DNA from: JBBQKI01 sp038326725
Lineage (GTDB): Bacteria; Bacteroidota; Bacteroidia; Flavobacteriales; Flavobacteriaceae
Assembly (NCBI GenBank): GCA_038326725.1
Contig: JBBQKI010000033.1
Span: 1-21,884 of the forward strand
Direction of reading: 5' to 3'
DNA length: 21,884 nucleotides
This document shows, one piece after another, positions 15,500-21,884 of the stretch (position 1 is the stretch's first letter; each line of letters opens with the position of its first letter). The position numbers and the translations under genes are program-made. The notes below the pieces were generated by a model that did no database searches, had not been told where the DNA came from, and saw only the letters and a program-made list of their open reading frames with translations.

Positions 15500-16510
15500 T
15501 TAAAGCTTATCAGCAGTAATTCTTTCTTCACGGTTTGCAATCTCCCAAGCGGTCTGGAAAATAAGTTGTGTTCTTTTTGTTAAGAGTTCATATTCAATTT
15601 TATCGGGAGTATCGGATATTTTATGGTAATCCTCGTGAACACCGTTAAAGTAAAATATTACGGGAATATTGTTTTTCGCAAAATTATAATGATCGCTTCG
15701 GTAATAAAAACGGTTCGGATCGTTTATGTTATTATAAGTATAATCTAGTTTTAGATTTATATAGGCTTTATTCACTTCCTCGGAAACGTTGTGCAATTCT
15801 TGGCTTAAAATATCGCTACCAATTAAATAAACATAATTAGGATTTTCCGCTTTATTGGGATCTATCCTTCCAATCATATCGATATTTAAATTAGCTAAAG
15901 TGTTTTTCAAAGGAAAAATGGGATTATCGGTATAAAACCTAGATCCCCAAAGGCCAATTTCTTCAGCAGTAACGTGCAGGAAGAGTATAGAACGTTTTGG
16001 CCCGTTCCCATCCTTTACTGCTTTTTGGAAAGCTTCTGCAATTTCCAGTATTGCAACGGTACCGCTTCCGTCATCATCGGCACCATTAAAAACATTGCCT
16101 TCAGAATCAATGCCCACATGATCGTAATGAGCTGAAATTACAATTATTTCCTCGGGTTTTTCGGAACCTTTGATATAGGCAAGCACATTCTCGGTCTGCT
16201 TGGCTTCATTCCTTCCCGTAAAATAACTTGCGGGAATATCCTGATAATACGTATTGCCTTCTATTGGGGAAGGAATATCATTTTCGATGTAAAAATCACG
16301 AAGATATGCAGCAGCTTTTTTTTGCCCGGCGGCACCTGTTTGGCGGCCTTCCATTTCATCACCAGCGAAAATATAAAGATGTTCTTTAAGTTCTGCGGCA
16401 GTTATGGAATTTGCATATTCAACTCGGGAATTTTCTTGAGAAGTTGTTTTCTGTGTGGAATTACAGGCAAATACAAGGGATGTAAGCGAGTATAATAATA
16501 AATATTTCAT
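15500..16510 (-). CDS. M28-family zinc aminopeptidase, lipoprotein
   Basis: This 336-aa exported peptidase of the M28 clan resembles bacterial aminopeptidases S/Ap1. The signal MKYLLLYSLTSLVFAC ends in a lipobox with Cys16, so it is membrane-anchored. The two-zinc site is complete: H128 and D130 (SAHYDHVG), bridging D145 (GADDDGSG), catalytic E183 and E184 (TAEEIGLWGS), D211 (NIDMIGR) and H296 (HEDYHKISDTPDKI). It is a single-gene unit on minus, convergent with tRNA-His, with shared terminator. It probably degrades peptides in the periplasm or outside, consistent with a protein-utilising flavobacterium. Confidence 0.93.
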   Translation of the reverse strand: MKYLLLYSLTSLVFACNSTQKTTSQENSRVEYANSITAAELKEHLYIFAGDEMEGRQTGAAGQKKAAAYLRDFYIENDIPSPIEGNTYYQDIPASYFTGRNEAKQTENVLAYIKGSEKPEEIIVISAHYDHVGIDSEGNVFNGADDDGSGTVAILEIAEAFQKAVKDGNGPKRSILFLHVTAEEIGLWGSRFYTDNPIFPLKNTLANLNIDMIGRIDPNKAENPNYVYLIGSDILSQELHNVSEEVNKAYINLKLDYTYNNINDPNRFYYRSDHYNFAKNNIPVIFYFNGVHEDYHKISDTPDKIEYELLTKRTQLIFQTAWEIANREERITADKL

Positions 16511-16543
16511 AAATTGAAAATCAGTATAACAATGTTATGGCGG

Positions 16544-16551
16544 CTAAGATA
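16544..16551 (-). promoter_or_regulatory. Possible -7 element of the M28 peptidase gene
   Basis: Minus-strand TATCTTAG differs by one base from TAnnTTTG and lies 34-41 nt before the start codon. No clear TTG is seen at -33, so support is weak. Confidence 0.3.
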
Positions 16552-16611
16552 AATTAAGTTGAATTTGAAAAAGGTAATTTTTTGTGAAAATTGTTTTTGA
16601 AATATAAAAGA

Positions 16612-16643
16612 TATAACCCTGAAAACTAAATTTCAGGGTTATA
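16612..16643 (-). terminator. Terminator of the DUF2383 gene
   Basis: A 13-bp perfect inverted repeat (TATAACCCTGAAA, 16612-16624; TTTCAGGGTTATA, 16631-16643) with a 6-nt loop starts 22 nt beyond the stop. The minus-strand flank is T-rich but interrupted. Confidence 0.65.
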
Positions 16644-16665
16644 ATAATTTAAACAAATTTAAGAA

Positions 16666-17148
16666 TTATTCCCTGTCTTTAAGGTCTTCCAAAGTACGAA
16701 CACGGGAAAGGGTATTTGTAATTTCGGATAATTGATTGTTCAATACTCCGGCAACTTGTGGCGGAAAATTGTTGTTTTCCAATTTTTCCTCATATTCCTT
16801 TACACTTGCTTTTTCGCCTCGAATACATTCTTCCAAAACTGCCTCATCGGTATGGCCGCTTACGGAAGTTTTGATGTCAATCCAAGTTCGGTGCAATGTG
16901 CCCAGTGCACTGCCACTTTCTTTTGGGGTAGCGTTAAGGGAGCGAATTTGATGATCTAGCTCCGTTGCGAAACGCCCTCTCATGGCAGACTGCGATTGAA
17001 GATAAGTTTTCAAGCCCAGGCTTTTGGCATCCGTCATTGCGGTTTTAAAACCTTTTTCCGCATCATAGTTTTTTTCCAACAATCCTTGAAGGTTGTCAAC
17101 TAATTCGTCGTGAATTTTTTCATTTGCTTTTTCTCTTGTAGTTTCCAT
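16666..17148 (-). CDS. PA2169-like four-helix-bundle protein (DUF2383)
   Basis: The 160-aa, all-helical, soluble protein of the DUF2383/ferritin-like family has recognisable stretches EKIHDELVDNLQGLLEKNYDAEKGFKTA at the N-terminus, LDHQIRSLN, then SGSALGTLHRTWIDIKTSVSG and ECIRGEKASVKEYEEKL. The family is often induced in stationary phase, salt or desiccation stress; its biochemical role is not established. No signal peptide is present. It diverges from the Gln/Asn-rich protein gene with 277 nt between start codons, so the two could be coregulated. On the plus-strand reading, a TTTTCCCAAT string in its own upstream region echoes the CTTTCCCAA in the duplicated leader. Confidence 0.87.
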   Translation of the reverse strand: METTREKANEKIHDELVDNLQGLLEKNYDAEKGFKTAMTDAKSLGLKTYLQSQSAMRGRFATELDHQIRSLNATPKESGSALGTLHRTWIDIKTSVSGHTDEAVLEECIRGEKASVKEYEEKLENNNFPPQVAGVLNNQLSEITNTLSRVRTLEDLKDRE

Positions 17149-17305
17149 AGTATTTTTTTTTGATTAAGGTTTAAAATTAATAAGGTTTACGCCTAAAACG
17201 TCTTACCATTTTCCCAATTAAGATGTGTTTAACTATTTAATGTTATTGATGGATTTTAAATATTTCTGTTATTATTTTTAAGGCTTTCTATGTAAATTTT
17301 TAAAG

Positions 17306-17421
17306 CAATGTTAAAAACAATTGTTTTATCCACAATACTTTCCCAATACAGTATCGGCACATAATTTTCTTTATTAGCTTAGTTCTTGAAAAGAAAAATT
17401 AATAATAACAATTAAAAAAAA
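17306..17421 (+). promoter_or_regulatory. Duplicated leader/promoter block, copy A
   Basis: This 116-bp block ends 4 nt before the start codon at 17426. It matches copy B (21635-21750) at about 99 of 116 positions by eye. Block 1 (17306-17346) has 3 differences in 41, the spacer (17347-17364) 9 in 18, and block 2 (17365-17421) 5 in 57. Block 1 contains TTTTATCCACAATACTTTCCC. Block 2 contains a possible -7 element TAGCTTAG (17375-17382; TACTTTAG in copy B) and the conserved GTTCTTGAAAAGAAAAATTA. No TTG at -33 is present, suggesting an activator or alternative sigma factor uses block 1. Confidence 0.75.
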
Positions 17422-17425
17422 CGCT

Positions 17426-17710
17426 ATGAGCAATCAAGAAAGAGATCAACATCAGCAAGGTTCAAATCAGGACCAACAAGGTTCAAACCAGAACCGCGGC
17501 CAACAGGATTCCAACCAAAACAGGGGTCAAGAAGGTAGCCAAGGAAACCAGCAAGGTCAAGATCAAAACCGAAGTCAAGAAGGTGGACAAGATAGAAACC
17601 AGCCTTGGAACTCTGCTCAAGGGCAGAATCAAAATCAAGGTCGCGATGAAAATGATCGCAATCAAGACCCTACCCGTAGAAACGAGGGAAACCGAAGTGA
17701 AGAAGAATAG
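17426..17710 (+). CDS. Gln/Asn/Gly-rich disordered hydrophilic protein
   Basis: The 94-aa product is almost entirely Q, N, G, R, D, E and S, with degenerate repeats of the form QGSNQN-RGQ (for example QQGSNQDQQGSNQNRGQQ), one Trp near the middle (QPWNSAQGQ) and an acidic/basic C-terminus. There is no hydrophobic core, signal or known domain, so it should be intrinsically disordered, resembling hydrophilins or LEA-like protectants. Its leader is duplicated upstream of another disordered-protein gene near 21754. A terminator follows directly, so it may be transcribed alone or with partial read-through. Function is inferred only from composition and neighbours. Confidence 0.75.
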   Translation: MSNQERDQHQQGSNQDQQGSNQNRGQQDSNQNRGQEGSQGNQQGQDQNRSQEGGQDRNQPWNSAQGQNQNQGRDENDRNQDPTRRNEGNRSEEE

Positions 17711-17739
17711 GGTTCCTTCAATTTAATTTCTTATAACAT

Positions 17740-17770
17740 AACCCCTTTTCATTATGATTAGGGGTTTTAT
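17740..17770 (+). terminator. Terminator after the Gln/Asn-rich gene
   Basis: AACCCCT (17740-17746) and AGGGGTT (17760-17766) pair over 7 bp around a 13-nt loop, followed by TTATTTT. It lies 30 nt after the stop codon. Confidence 0.7.
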
Positions 17771-17800
17771 TTTACAAATTAATTTATAAAGAAAACAACC

Positions 17801-17956
17801 ATGGCAAAAGATAAAGATCCAAAAAAGAGCGATAAATACGAAGTGGACAATGACCCGCAGAAAAGCAAGCACCAAAATCAATACGGCACTTTCAGTCAAG
17901 ACGGAAGCGTCTCTAACGATAAAGAGAAAAGAAAGAAAGATTCAAAGGAAGAATAA
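17801..17956 (+). CDS. Small charged disordered protein, 51 aa
   Basis: The ORF starts MAKDKDPKKSDKYEVDNDPQ, continues with KSKHQNQYGTFSQDGSVSND and ends with a Lys/Glu run. Lys, Asp, Ser and Glu dominate, there are no hydrophobic segments and no Cys. It lies between the terminator at 17770 and the 60-aa gene, with 50 nt before the latter's start. The coding call rests on a clean ATG with an A-rich leader, no overlap, and its place in a run of similar proteins. It could be a disordered protectant or DNA-associated protein; no family is recognised. Confidence 0.6.
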   Translation: MAKDKDPKKSDKYEVDNDPQKSKHQNQYGTFSQDGSVSNDKEKRKKDSKEE

Positions 17957-18006
17957 AGTAAATAGATATATATTTTTTACTATTGAATTCAAAATCACAA
18001 ACTAAA

Positions 18007-18189
18007 ATGAGCGAAAAAAAACAAAATCCAAAACACAGCGTGGGCGATGGCGCACAACGTGAACAACTGAACAAGCATCCCGAAAAGAATGATGACTATG
18101 TTGAATATCCAAAAGAAAAGGAAAAACTGAAAGAAAAAGAAGAAGAAATCAAAAAGAGAACCGTCGAAATCAATAAAGATAAAAAATGA
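18007..18189 (+). CDS. Small Lys/Glu-rich protein overlapping ku, 60 aa
   Basis: The product starts MSEKKQNPKHSVGDGAQREQ and ends in a long charged helix of Lys/Glu (EKEKLKEKEEEIKKRTVEIN) likely to form a single alpha-helix or coiled coil. An upstream in-frame ATG at 17983 is possible, but 18007 has an A-rich leader. Its stop overlaps the ku start (ATGA at 18186-18189), indicating translational coupling with the end-joining protein. No family is recognised. The coupling suggests a partner or protective role alongside Ku, which is inference. Confidence 0.65.
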   Translation: MSEKKQNPKHSVGDGAQREQLNKHPEKNDDYVEYPKEKEKLKEKEEEIKKRTVEINKDKK

Positions 18190-18962
18190 GATCAATTTGG
18201 AACGGTAGCATAAGCTTTGGACTTATTTCAATACCGGTGAAATTGTATTCTGCTTCACAGGATACAAAACTAGACCTCGATATGTTGGACAAGCACGATA
18301 ATTCGCGTATCCGCTACAAGCGCATCAATGAGAAAACCGGGAAAGAAGTGCCTTGGAAAGATATCGTGAAGGGGTTTATGGAGGATGAGCGTTATATCAT
18401 TTTGGAACCCGAGGATTTTGAGCGGGCCAATATGAAAAAAAGCAAAACTATAGATATTGAAGAGTTCATCAATGAAAAAGAGGTGGAAGAAGTTTTGTTC
18501 AAAAAACCCTATTTTTTGGAACCCCAAAAAGAAGGTGGAAAATCCTATAACTTGTTGCGTGATGCCCTCAAAAAAACCAAAAAGCTGGGCGTTGCTACTT
18601 TCGTTATGCGCCAAAAGGAACATTTAAGCCTGATCGGGGTTTATAAAAATGTGTTGGTACTTCACATTATCCGCTTTGCGGACGAACTTCGTGACCCAAG
18701 CGATATAAAATTGCCCACCACAAAAGTTTCAAAAAAAGAAGTGGACATGGCGTTATCGCTTATTGAAAACTATACTGAAAGTTTTAATATTGAAAAATAC
18801 AAGGATGTTTATTACAAACAATTGATGAAAATAATAAAGGCCAAAGCGAAAGGGAAAAAGGGAAAAACCATAAAATTTGAAAGCAAACCAACCCCAGCCA
18901 AAGATTTAATGGCACAATTGAAGGCCAGCTTGGAGGCGAAGAAGAATAAAAAGGCATCTTAA
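18186..18962 (+). CDS. ku: Non-homologous end-joining protein Ku
   Basis: This bacterial Ku (258 aa) forms a homodimer that encircles broken DNA ends and recruits LigD. The start MRSIWNGSISFGLISIPVKLYSA is the hallmark N-terminus. EVPWKDIVKGFM (family EV-x-x-x-D-x-x-KGY), YFLEPQKEGGKSYNLLRDAL and LGVATFVMRQKEHLSLI are typical of the core bridge region. The C-terminus is basic (KAKAKGKKGKTIKFESK, AKKNKKAS), as in DNA-binding Ku tails, and there is no long C-terminal extension. It is coupled to the 60-aa gene upstream and followed after 42 nt by ligD. Confidence 0.95.
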   Translation: MRSIWNGSISFGLISIPVKLYSASQDTKLDLDMLDKHDNSRIRYKRINEKTGKEVPWKDIVKGFMEDERYIILEPEDFERANMKKSKTIDIEEFINEKEVEEVLFKKPYFLEPQKEGGKSYNLLRDALKKTKKLGVATFVMRQKEHLSLIGVYKNVLVLHIIRFADELRDPSDIKLPTTKVSKKEVDMALSLIENYTESFNIEKYKDVYYKQLMKIIKAKAKGKKGKTIKFESKPTPAKDLMAQLKASLEAKKNKKAS

Positions 18963-19004
18963 TAAATTAAAAACTATCATTTTCAAAACAAACCTTTTTT
19001 TAAA

Positions 19005-21539
19005 ATGAGTTTGCAGAAATACATCCAAAAAAGAAAGTTTGAAAAAACCCCCGAGCCAAAAGGTGTAATAAACAAAAAAAGTACCGGGCGTTTCGTTATT
19101 CAAAGGCATCAAGCCTCCCATCTTCATTATGATTTGAGACTGGAAATGGAAGGCGTTTTGAAAAGTTGGGCAGTGCCCAAAGGGCCCTCCATGAACCCTT
19201 CAGATAAGAGGCTTGCGGTAATGACAGAAGATCATCCCGTGAAATATTTGACATTTCAGGGCACCATTCCAAAAGGAAATTATGGGGCAGGAGTTATGGA
19301 TATTTGGGACGAGGGAACTTACAACGGTTCCAAGGGGGTTTCAGAAAAAGAAGTATTTAAGCAACTTAAAGACGGTAACCTTAAAATTGAATTTTTCGGC
19401 ACAAAGATTAAAGGGGATTTTGCTTTGGTGCATACCAAATTCGGGAAGGGGGACAACAACTGGCTATTGATCAAAAAAAAAGATGCCTATTCCACGGACC
19501 TCGATTATGATGCCGAGAATATTTCCCCCATTAAAGCCAAGAAAGATAAAAAAAACCGTAAAGCTTCTGGAAATAAGGTCAAAAGCAACGACATGCTTCA
19601 ACCCATGTTGGCAACTACCGCGAAGAAAATATTCAATGACTCCAAGTGGTTATTTGAACTGAAATGGGACGGCTACCGTGCTCTCGCCAATTGCGATTCT
19701 GGGAAAGTGAGCCTGTATTCCCGCAATGGTATTTCATTTAATGTAAAATTTCCCTCCATTGTGGAATCGTTGGAGGCCATTGAACATGAAGTGATTCTTG
19801 ATGGCGAAGTGGTTATTACAAATAAAAAAGGCGTTTCCGATTTTCAAAAACTTCAACATTACGATCCGGACAATACCTCGGAAACCTTACAATATTACGT
19901 TTTTGACATGCTTTTTTTAAATGGCCATTCCATGATGGATTTACCATTGATGGAACGCAAAAGCTTGATAAGTGAAGTAATCGAGGGTTTGCCGAACATA
20001 GTTTATTGCGATCATATTGAAGGGATGGGAACTTCTTTTTATAAACGTGCCATTGAAACGGGGATGGAGGGCGTAATCGCCAAAAAAGCAGATTCTAAAT
20101 ATTTGCCCGGTACACGCACCGAGAGTTGGCTGAAAATTAAAAACATAAGCAGTACCGAAGCCTTGATTTGCGGATACACCGATTCCGTAACCGGGGGATC
20201 CATTTTTGGTTCCCTGATTTTGGGCACTTTTAAAAATGATGAACTGATTTATATTGGGAATTGTGGATCCGGTTTTAGCAGTGAAGAACAAAAACTTTTA
20301 TTGAAGCAGTTTAAAAAACTTGAATTGAAGGCAAGCCCGTTTTCAGGGATACTAAATTTAAAGGGAAGGAAACCCCATTGGTTAAAACCCGAACTTATCT
20401 GTGAAGTAAAATATACCGAAATGACCAAGGAGGGGAAATTGCGACATCCGGTTTATAAAGGTTTACGAATGGATAAGGTTACTACGGAAATAATTTCGGA
20501 AGAAATTGTTTCAAAAAAATCCTCTTCAAAAGAAAAGGTAACCACTAAACAAACCCCAATGAAAAAAGAACCCAAAAAAACTGAAAATTCTTCCAAAGCC
20601 CTTTCAAAAAATAAAAGCAATAAGGCTTCCAATAAAGATGCACTTCTAATAGAGGGTATTGAAGTTCCATTTACCAATCTGGATAAAATATATTGGCCAA
20701 AATCCGGATTAAAAAAGTATGACCTTATTGATTATTACATTAAAGTGGCCGATTATATTTTGCCATATTTGAAGGACCGCCCCCAAAATTTGCACAGGCA
20801 CCCGAATGGGATTTCAAAACCGGGATTTTATCAAAAGGACAATGAGCACCTTCCGGAATGGGCGGAATCAACCACAATTTATTCTGAATCTGCTGATAAG
20901 GAAATCGAATATTTGCTTTGCCAAAATGAAGCCACGCTTTTATACATGGCCAATTTGGGCTGTATTGAAATCAACCCTTGGAATTCCCGTCTTAAAAATT
21001 TAGACAATCCGGATTATACGGTGATAGACATCGACCCGAAAAAGAACACTTTTGAAGATGTAATTGAAGTGGCCCAAACCGCAAAAGAAGTTTTGGATAT
21101 GGCTAAAATAGAAGGATTTTGCAAAACCTCCGGGTCTAGCGGGCTTCATATTTATATTCCCTTGGGCGCAAAATACAGTTATGAAGAAGCGCGGGATTTC
21201 ACGAAGTTGTTGTGCTATTTCATTCATGAAAAACTGCCCAAGCTCACCAGTATGGAAAGGGCAGTTAAAAGCAGGAATGGAAAAATTTACCTTGATTTCC
21301 TGCAAAACCGCAAAGGGCAAACTTTGGCATCGCCCTATTGCCTTCGTCCAAAGGAGGGGGCACCAGCTTCGGCCCCATTGGAATGGAAAGAAGTAAAATC
21401 GGGTTTGAAAATACTAGATTTTAATATTGAAACACTTCCCGAACGGCTTAAAAAAAAGGGAGATCTTTTTTCCGAAGTATTGACCGGGAACAATGATATG
21501 GAAGCAGCGATTGAAAATTTAAATGATAACCAATTATGA
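19005..21539 (+). CDS. ligD: Multifunctional NHEJ DNA ligase LigD (PE-LIG-POL)
   Basis: The 844-aa enzyme repairs double-strand breaks with Ku. Domain order is phosphoesterase, ligase, polymerase. PE (1 to about 160) has H35, H41, D43, R45 and H77, matching the P. aeruginosa LigD active site (offset about 7). The ATP-dependent ligase domain (about 200-500) has nucleophile K220 in ELKWDGYRA, LDGEVVI and EGVIAKKADSKYLPGTR. A Lys/Ser-rich linker spans about 502-546. The primase-like POL domain (about 550-830) has D675 and D677 (VIDIDP), H in SSGLHIYIP and D764 (IYLDFLQN). All three active sites look intact. The domain order equals P. aeruginosa rather than mycobacteria. It starts 42 nt after ku, and its stop overlaps a 35-aa ORF. 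Confidence 0.96.
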   Translation: MSLQKYIQKRKFEKTPEPKGVINKKSTGRFVIQRHQASHLHYDLRLEMEGVLKSWAVPKGPSMNPSDKRLAVMTEDHPVKYLTFQGTIPKGNYGAGVMDIWDEGTYNGSKGVSEKEVFKQLKDGNLKIEFFGTKIKGDFALVHTKFGKGDNNWLLIKKKDAYSTDLDYDAENISPIKAKKDKKNRKASGNKVKSNDMLQPMLATTAKKIFNDSKWLFELKWDGYRALANCDSGKVSLYSRNGISFNVKFPSIVESLEAIEHEVILDGEVVITNKKGVSDFQKLQHYDPDNTSETLQYYVFDMLFLNGHSMMDLPLMERKSLISEVIEGLPNIVYCDHIEGMGTSFYKRAIETGMEGVIAKKADSKYLPGTRTESWLKIKNISSTEALICGYTDSVTGGSIFGSLILGTFKNDELIYIGNCGSGFSSEEQKLLLKQFKKLELKASPFSGILNLKGRKPHWLKPELICEVKYTEMTKEGKLRHPVYKGLRMDKVTTEIISEEIVSKKSSSKEKVTTKQTPMKKEPKKTENSSKALSKNKSNKASNKDALLIEGIEVPFTNLDKIYWPKSGLKKYDLIDYYIKVADYILPYLKDRPQNLHRHPNGISKPGFYQKDNEHLPEWAESTTIYSESADKEIEYLLCQNEATLLYMANLGCIEINPWNSRLKNLDNPDYTVIDIDPKKNTFEDVIEVAQTAKEVLDMAKIEGFCKTSGSSGLHIYIPLGAKYSYEEARDFTKLLCYFIHEKLPKLTSMERAVKSRNGKIYLDFLQNRKGQTLASPYCLRPKEGAPASAPLEWKEVKSGLKILDFNIETLPERLKKKGDLFSEVLTGNNDMEAAIENLNDNQL

Positions 21540-21643
21540 AAGATTTAAAAAAAATTCCAAAGCAGAAACAATCCCAACCCGGAAAACCTTATAATCTGTT
21601 GCGTAATGCCCTAAAGAACTACAGCTTTACAAAACAATGTTAA
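21536..21643 (+). CDS. 35-aa ORF with Ku-like core motif, coupled to ligD
   Basis: The ORF starts on the ligD stop (ATGA at 21536-21539) and reads MKDLKKIPKQKQSQ, then PGKPYNLLRNALKNYSFTKQC. The second part resembles Ku residues GGKSYNLLRDALKKT. At DNA level about 31 of 38 bases match 18535-18572 by eye. It could be a decayed fragment of a second ku copy, a converted segment, or a real micro-protein. Its stop lies inside leader copy B (starts 21635), so the duplication boundary cuts through this ORF. No function can be assigned. Confidence 0.4.
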   Translation: MKDLKKIPKQKQSQPGKPYNLLRNALKNYSFTKQC

Positions 21644-21750
21644 AAATAATAGTTTTATCCATAATACTTTCCCAAGGCATCATCAGTGAATATTTTTCTT
21701 TATTACTTTAGTTCTTGAAAAGAAAAATTAATAGTAATAACTAAAAAAAA
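21635..21750 (+). promoter_or_regulatory. Duplicated leader/promoter block, copy B
   Basis: This is the second copy of the block at 17306-17421, with the same block and spacer lengths, ending 3 nt before the start codon at 21754. Conserved parts are 21635-21675 and 21694-21750, with a diverged spacer at 21676-21693. The possible -7 element reads TACTTTAG. Since it precedes a similar type of gene, common regulation is likely. Confidence 0.75.
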
Positions 21751-21753
21751 AAT

Positions 21754-21884
21754 ATGGCAACGAACACAAACAATTCGAAAAGCAATGATTCAAAAAAAGA
21801 TCAGAAGAGTACCCCCAAAAAGGATGCAAACGGCAAAAGCACCGATTCCAAAAAGGATCAAACCAAAAGTTCACGCAGGAATTA
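21754..21884 (+). CDS. Lys/Ser/Asp-rich disordered protein, 3' end beyond window
   Basis: The partial gene gives 43 codons starting MATNTNNSKSNDSKKDQKST and continuing with near-repeats of (T/S)DSKKDQ, a Lys-rich hydrophilic composition without hydrophobic residues. The last complete codons read SRRN and the window stops within the next codon (TA-). It is preceded by leader copy B. Composition resembles the 51-aa protein at 17801 and the LigD linker. Function is unknown; disorder and a stress role are inference. Confidence 0.6.
   Translation, partial: MATNTNNSKSNDSKKDQKSTPKKDANGKSTDSKKDQTKSSRRN

Noticed and set aside
17326..17334. Perfect E. coli-type DnaA box TTATCCACA in leader copy A
   Set aside because: It is a single site, the matching position in copy B is TTATCCATA, and there are no other boxes or origin genes nearby. 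It is more likely part of the conserved regulatory block.
1..21884. CRISPR arrays, rRNA and insertion sequences
   Set aside because: No regularly spaced exact repeats with unique spacers, no rRNA sequence, and no transposase or terminal inverted repeats were found.

Overview
The window looks like chromosomal DNA of a marine-type member of Flavobacteriaceae (Bacteroidota). The pointers are a gliding/type IX secretion C-terminal sorting domain, the small CAL67264-type flavobacterial membrane protein, bacillithiol gene bshB1, A-rich start regions without clear Shine-Dalgarno sequences, and a Bacteroidota-style promoter (TTG / TAnnTTTG) in front of tRNA-His. No genus is claimed.

Layout. (a) 1-2461 is an accessory, mobile-looking block on the minus strand: a 164-aa protein of unknown function, a short HTH/coiled-coil regulator and a tyrosine recombinase. 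Upstream of the regulator lies a degenerate tandem array of about ten 21-bp units (1695-1904). (b) 2462-5345 holds a strong inverted-repeat terminator, a G-run cluster with quadruplex potential, a small three-helix membrane protein, a methylcrotonoyl-CoA-carboxylase-type carboxyltransferase, and a 59-aa membrane protein gene. Three different 7-bp tandem repeats lie in the spacers around that last gene. (c) 5346-7484 encodes an EttA-type ABC-F protein and a small lipoprotein. (d) 7554-13269 is a minus-strand run: hutI and hutG (histidine degradation, 4-bp overlap), a UlaG-like metallo-hydrolase lipoprotein, and a large secreted Asp-box/VPS10-like beta-propeller with a type IX sorting domain. 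(e) 13377-15268 couples a trans-sulfuration PLP enzyme to bshB1 (4-bp overlap), suggesting a thiol-metabolism operon. It is followed by tRNA-His(GTG). (f) 15500-16510 is an M28 peptidase lipoprotein.

(g) 16666-21884 is the most intriguing part. A four-helix DUF2383 (PA2169-like) protein diverges from a run of very hydrophilic, probably disordered small proteins (94, 51 and 60 aa). The last of these overlaps the gene for the end-joining protein Ku by 4 bp, and Ku is followed by a three-domain LigD. A 35-aa ORF carrying a Ku-like sequence overlaps the end of ligD. A second copy of a roughly 116-bp promoter/leader block then precedes another Lys/Ser-rich disordered protein that runs off the window. 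The two leaders are about 85% identical by eye, with two conserved blocks around an 18-bp diverged spacer. This suggests that disordered protectant-like proteins and NHEJ repair share a regulon, possibly stress or desiccation. That link is inference from layout.
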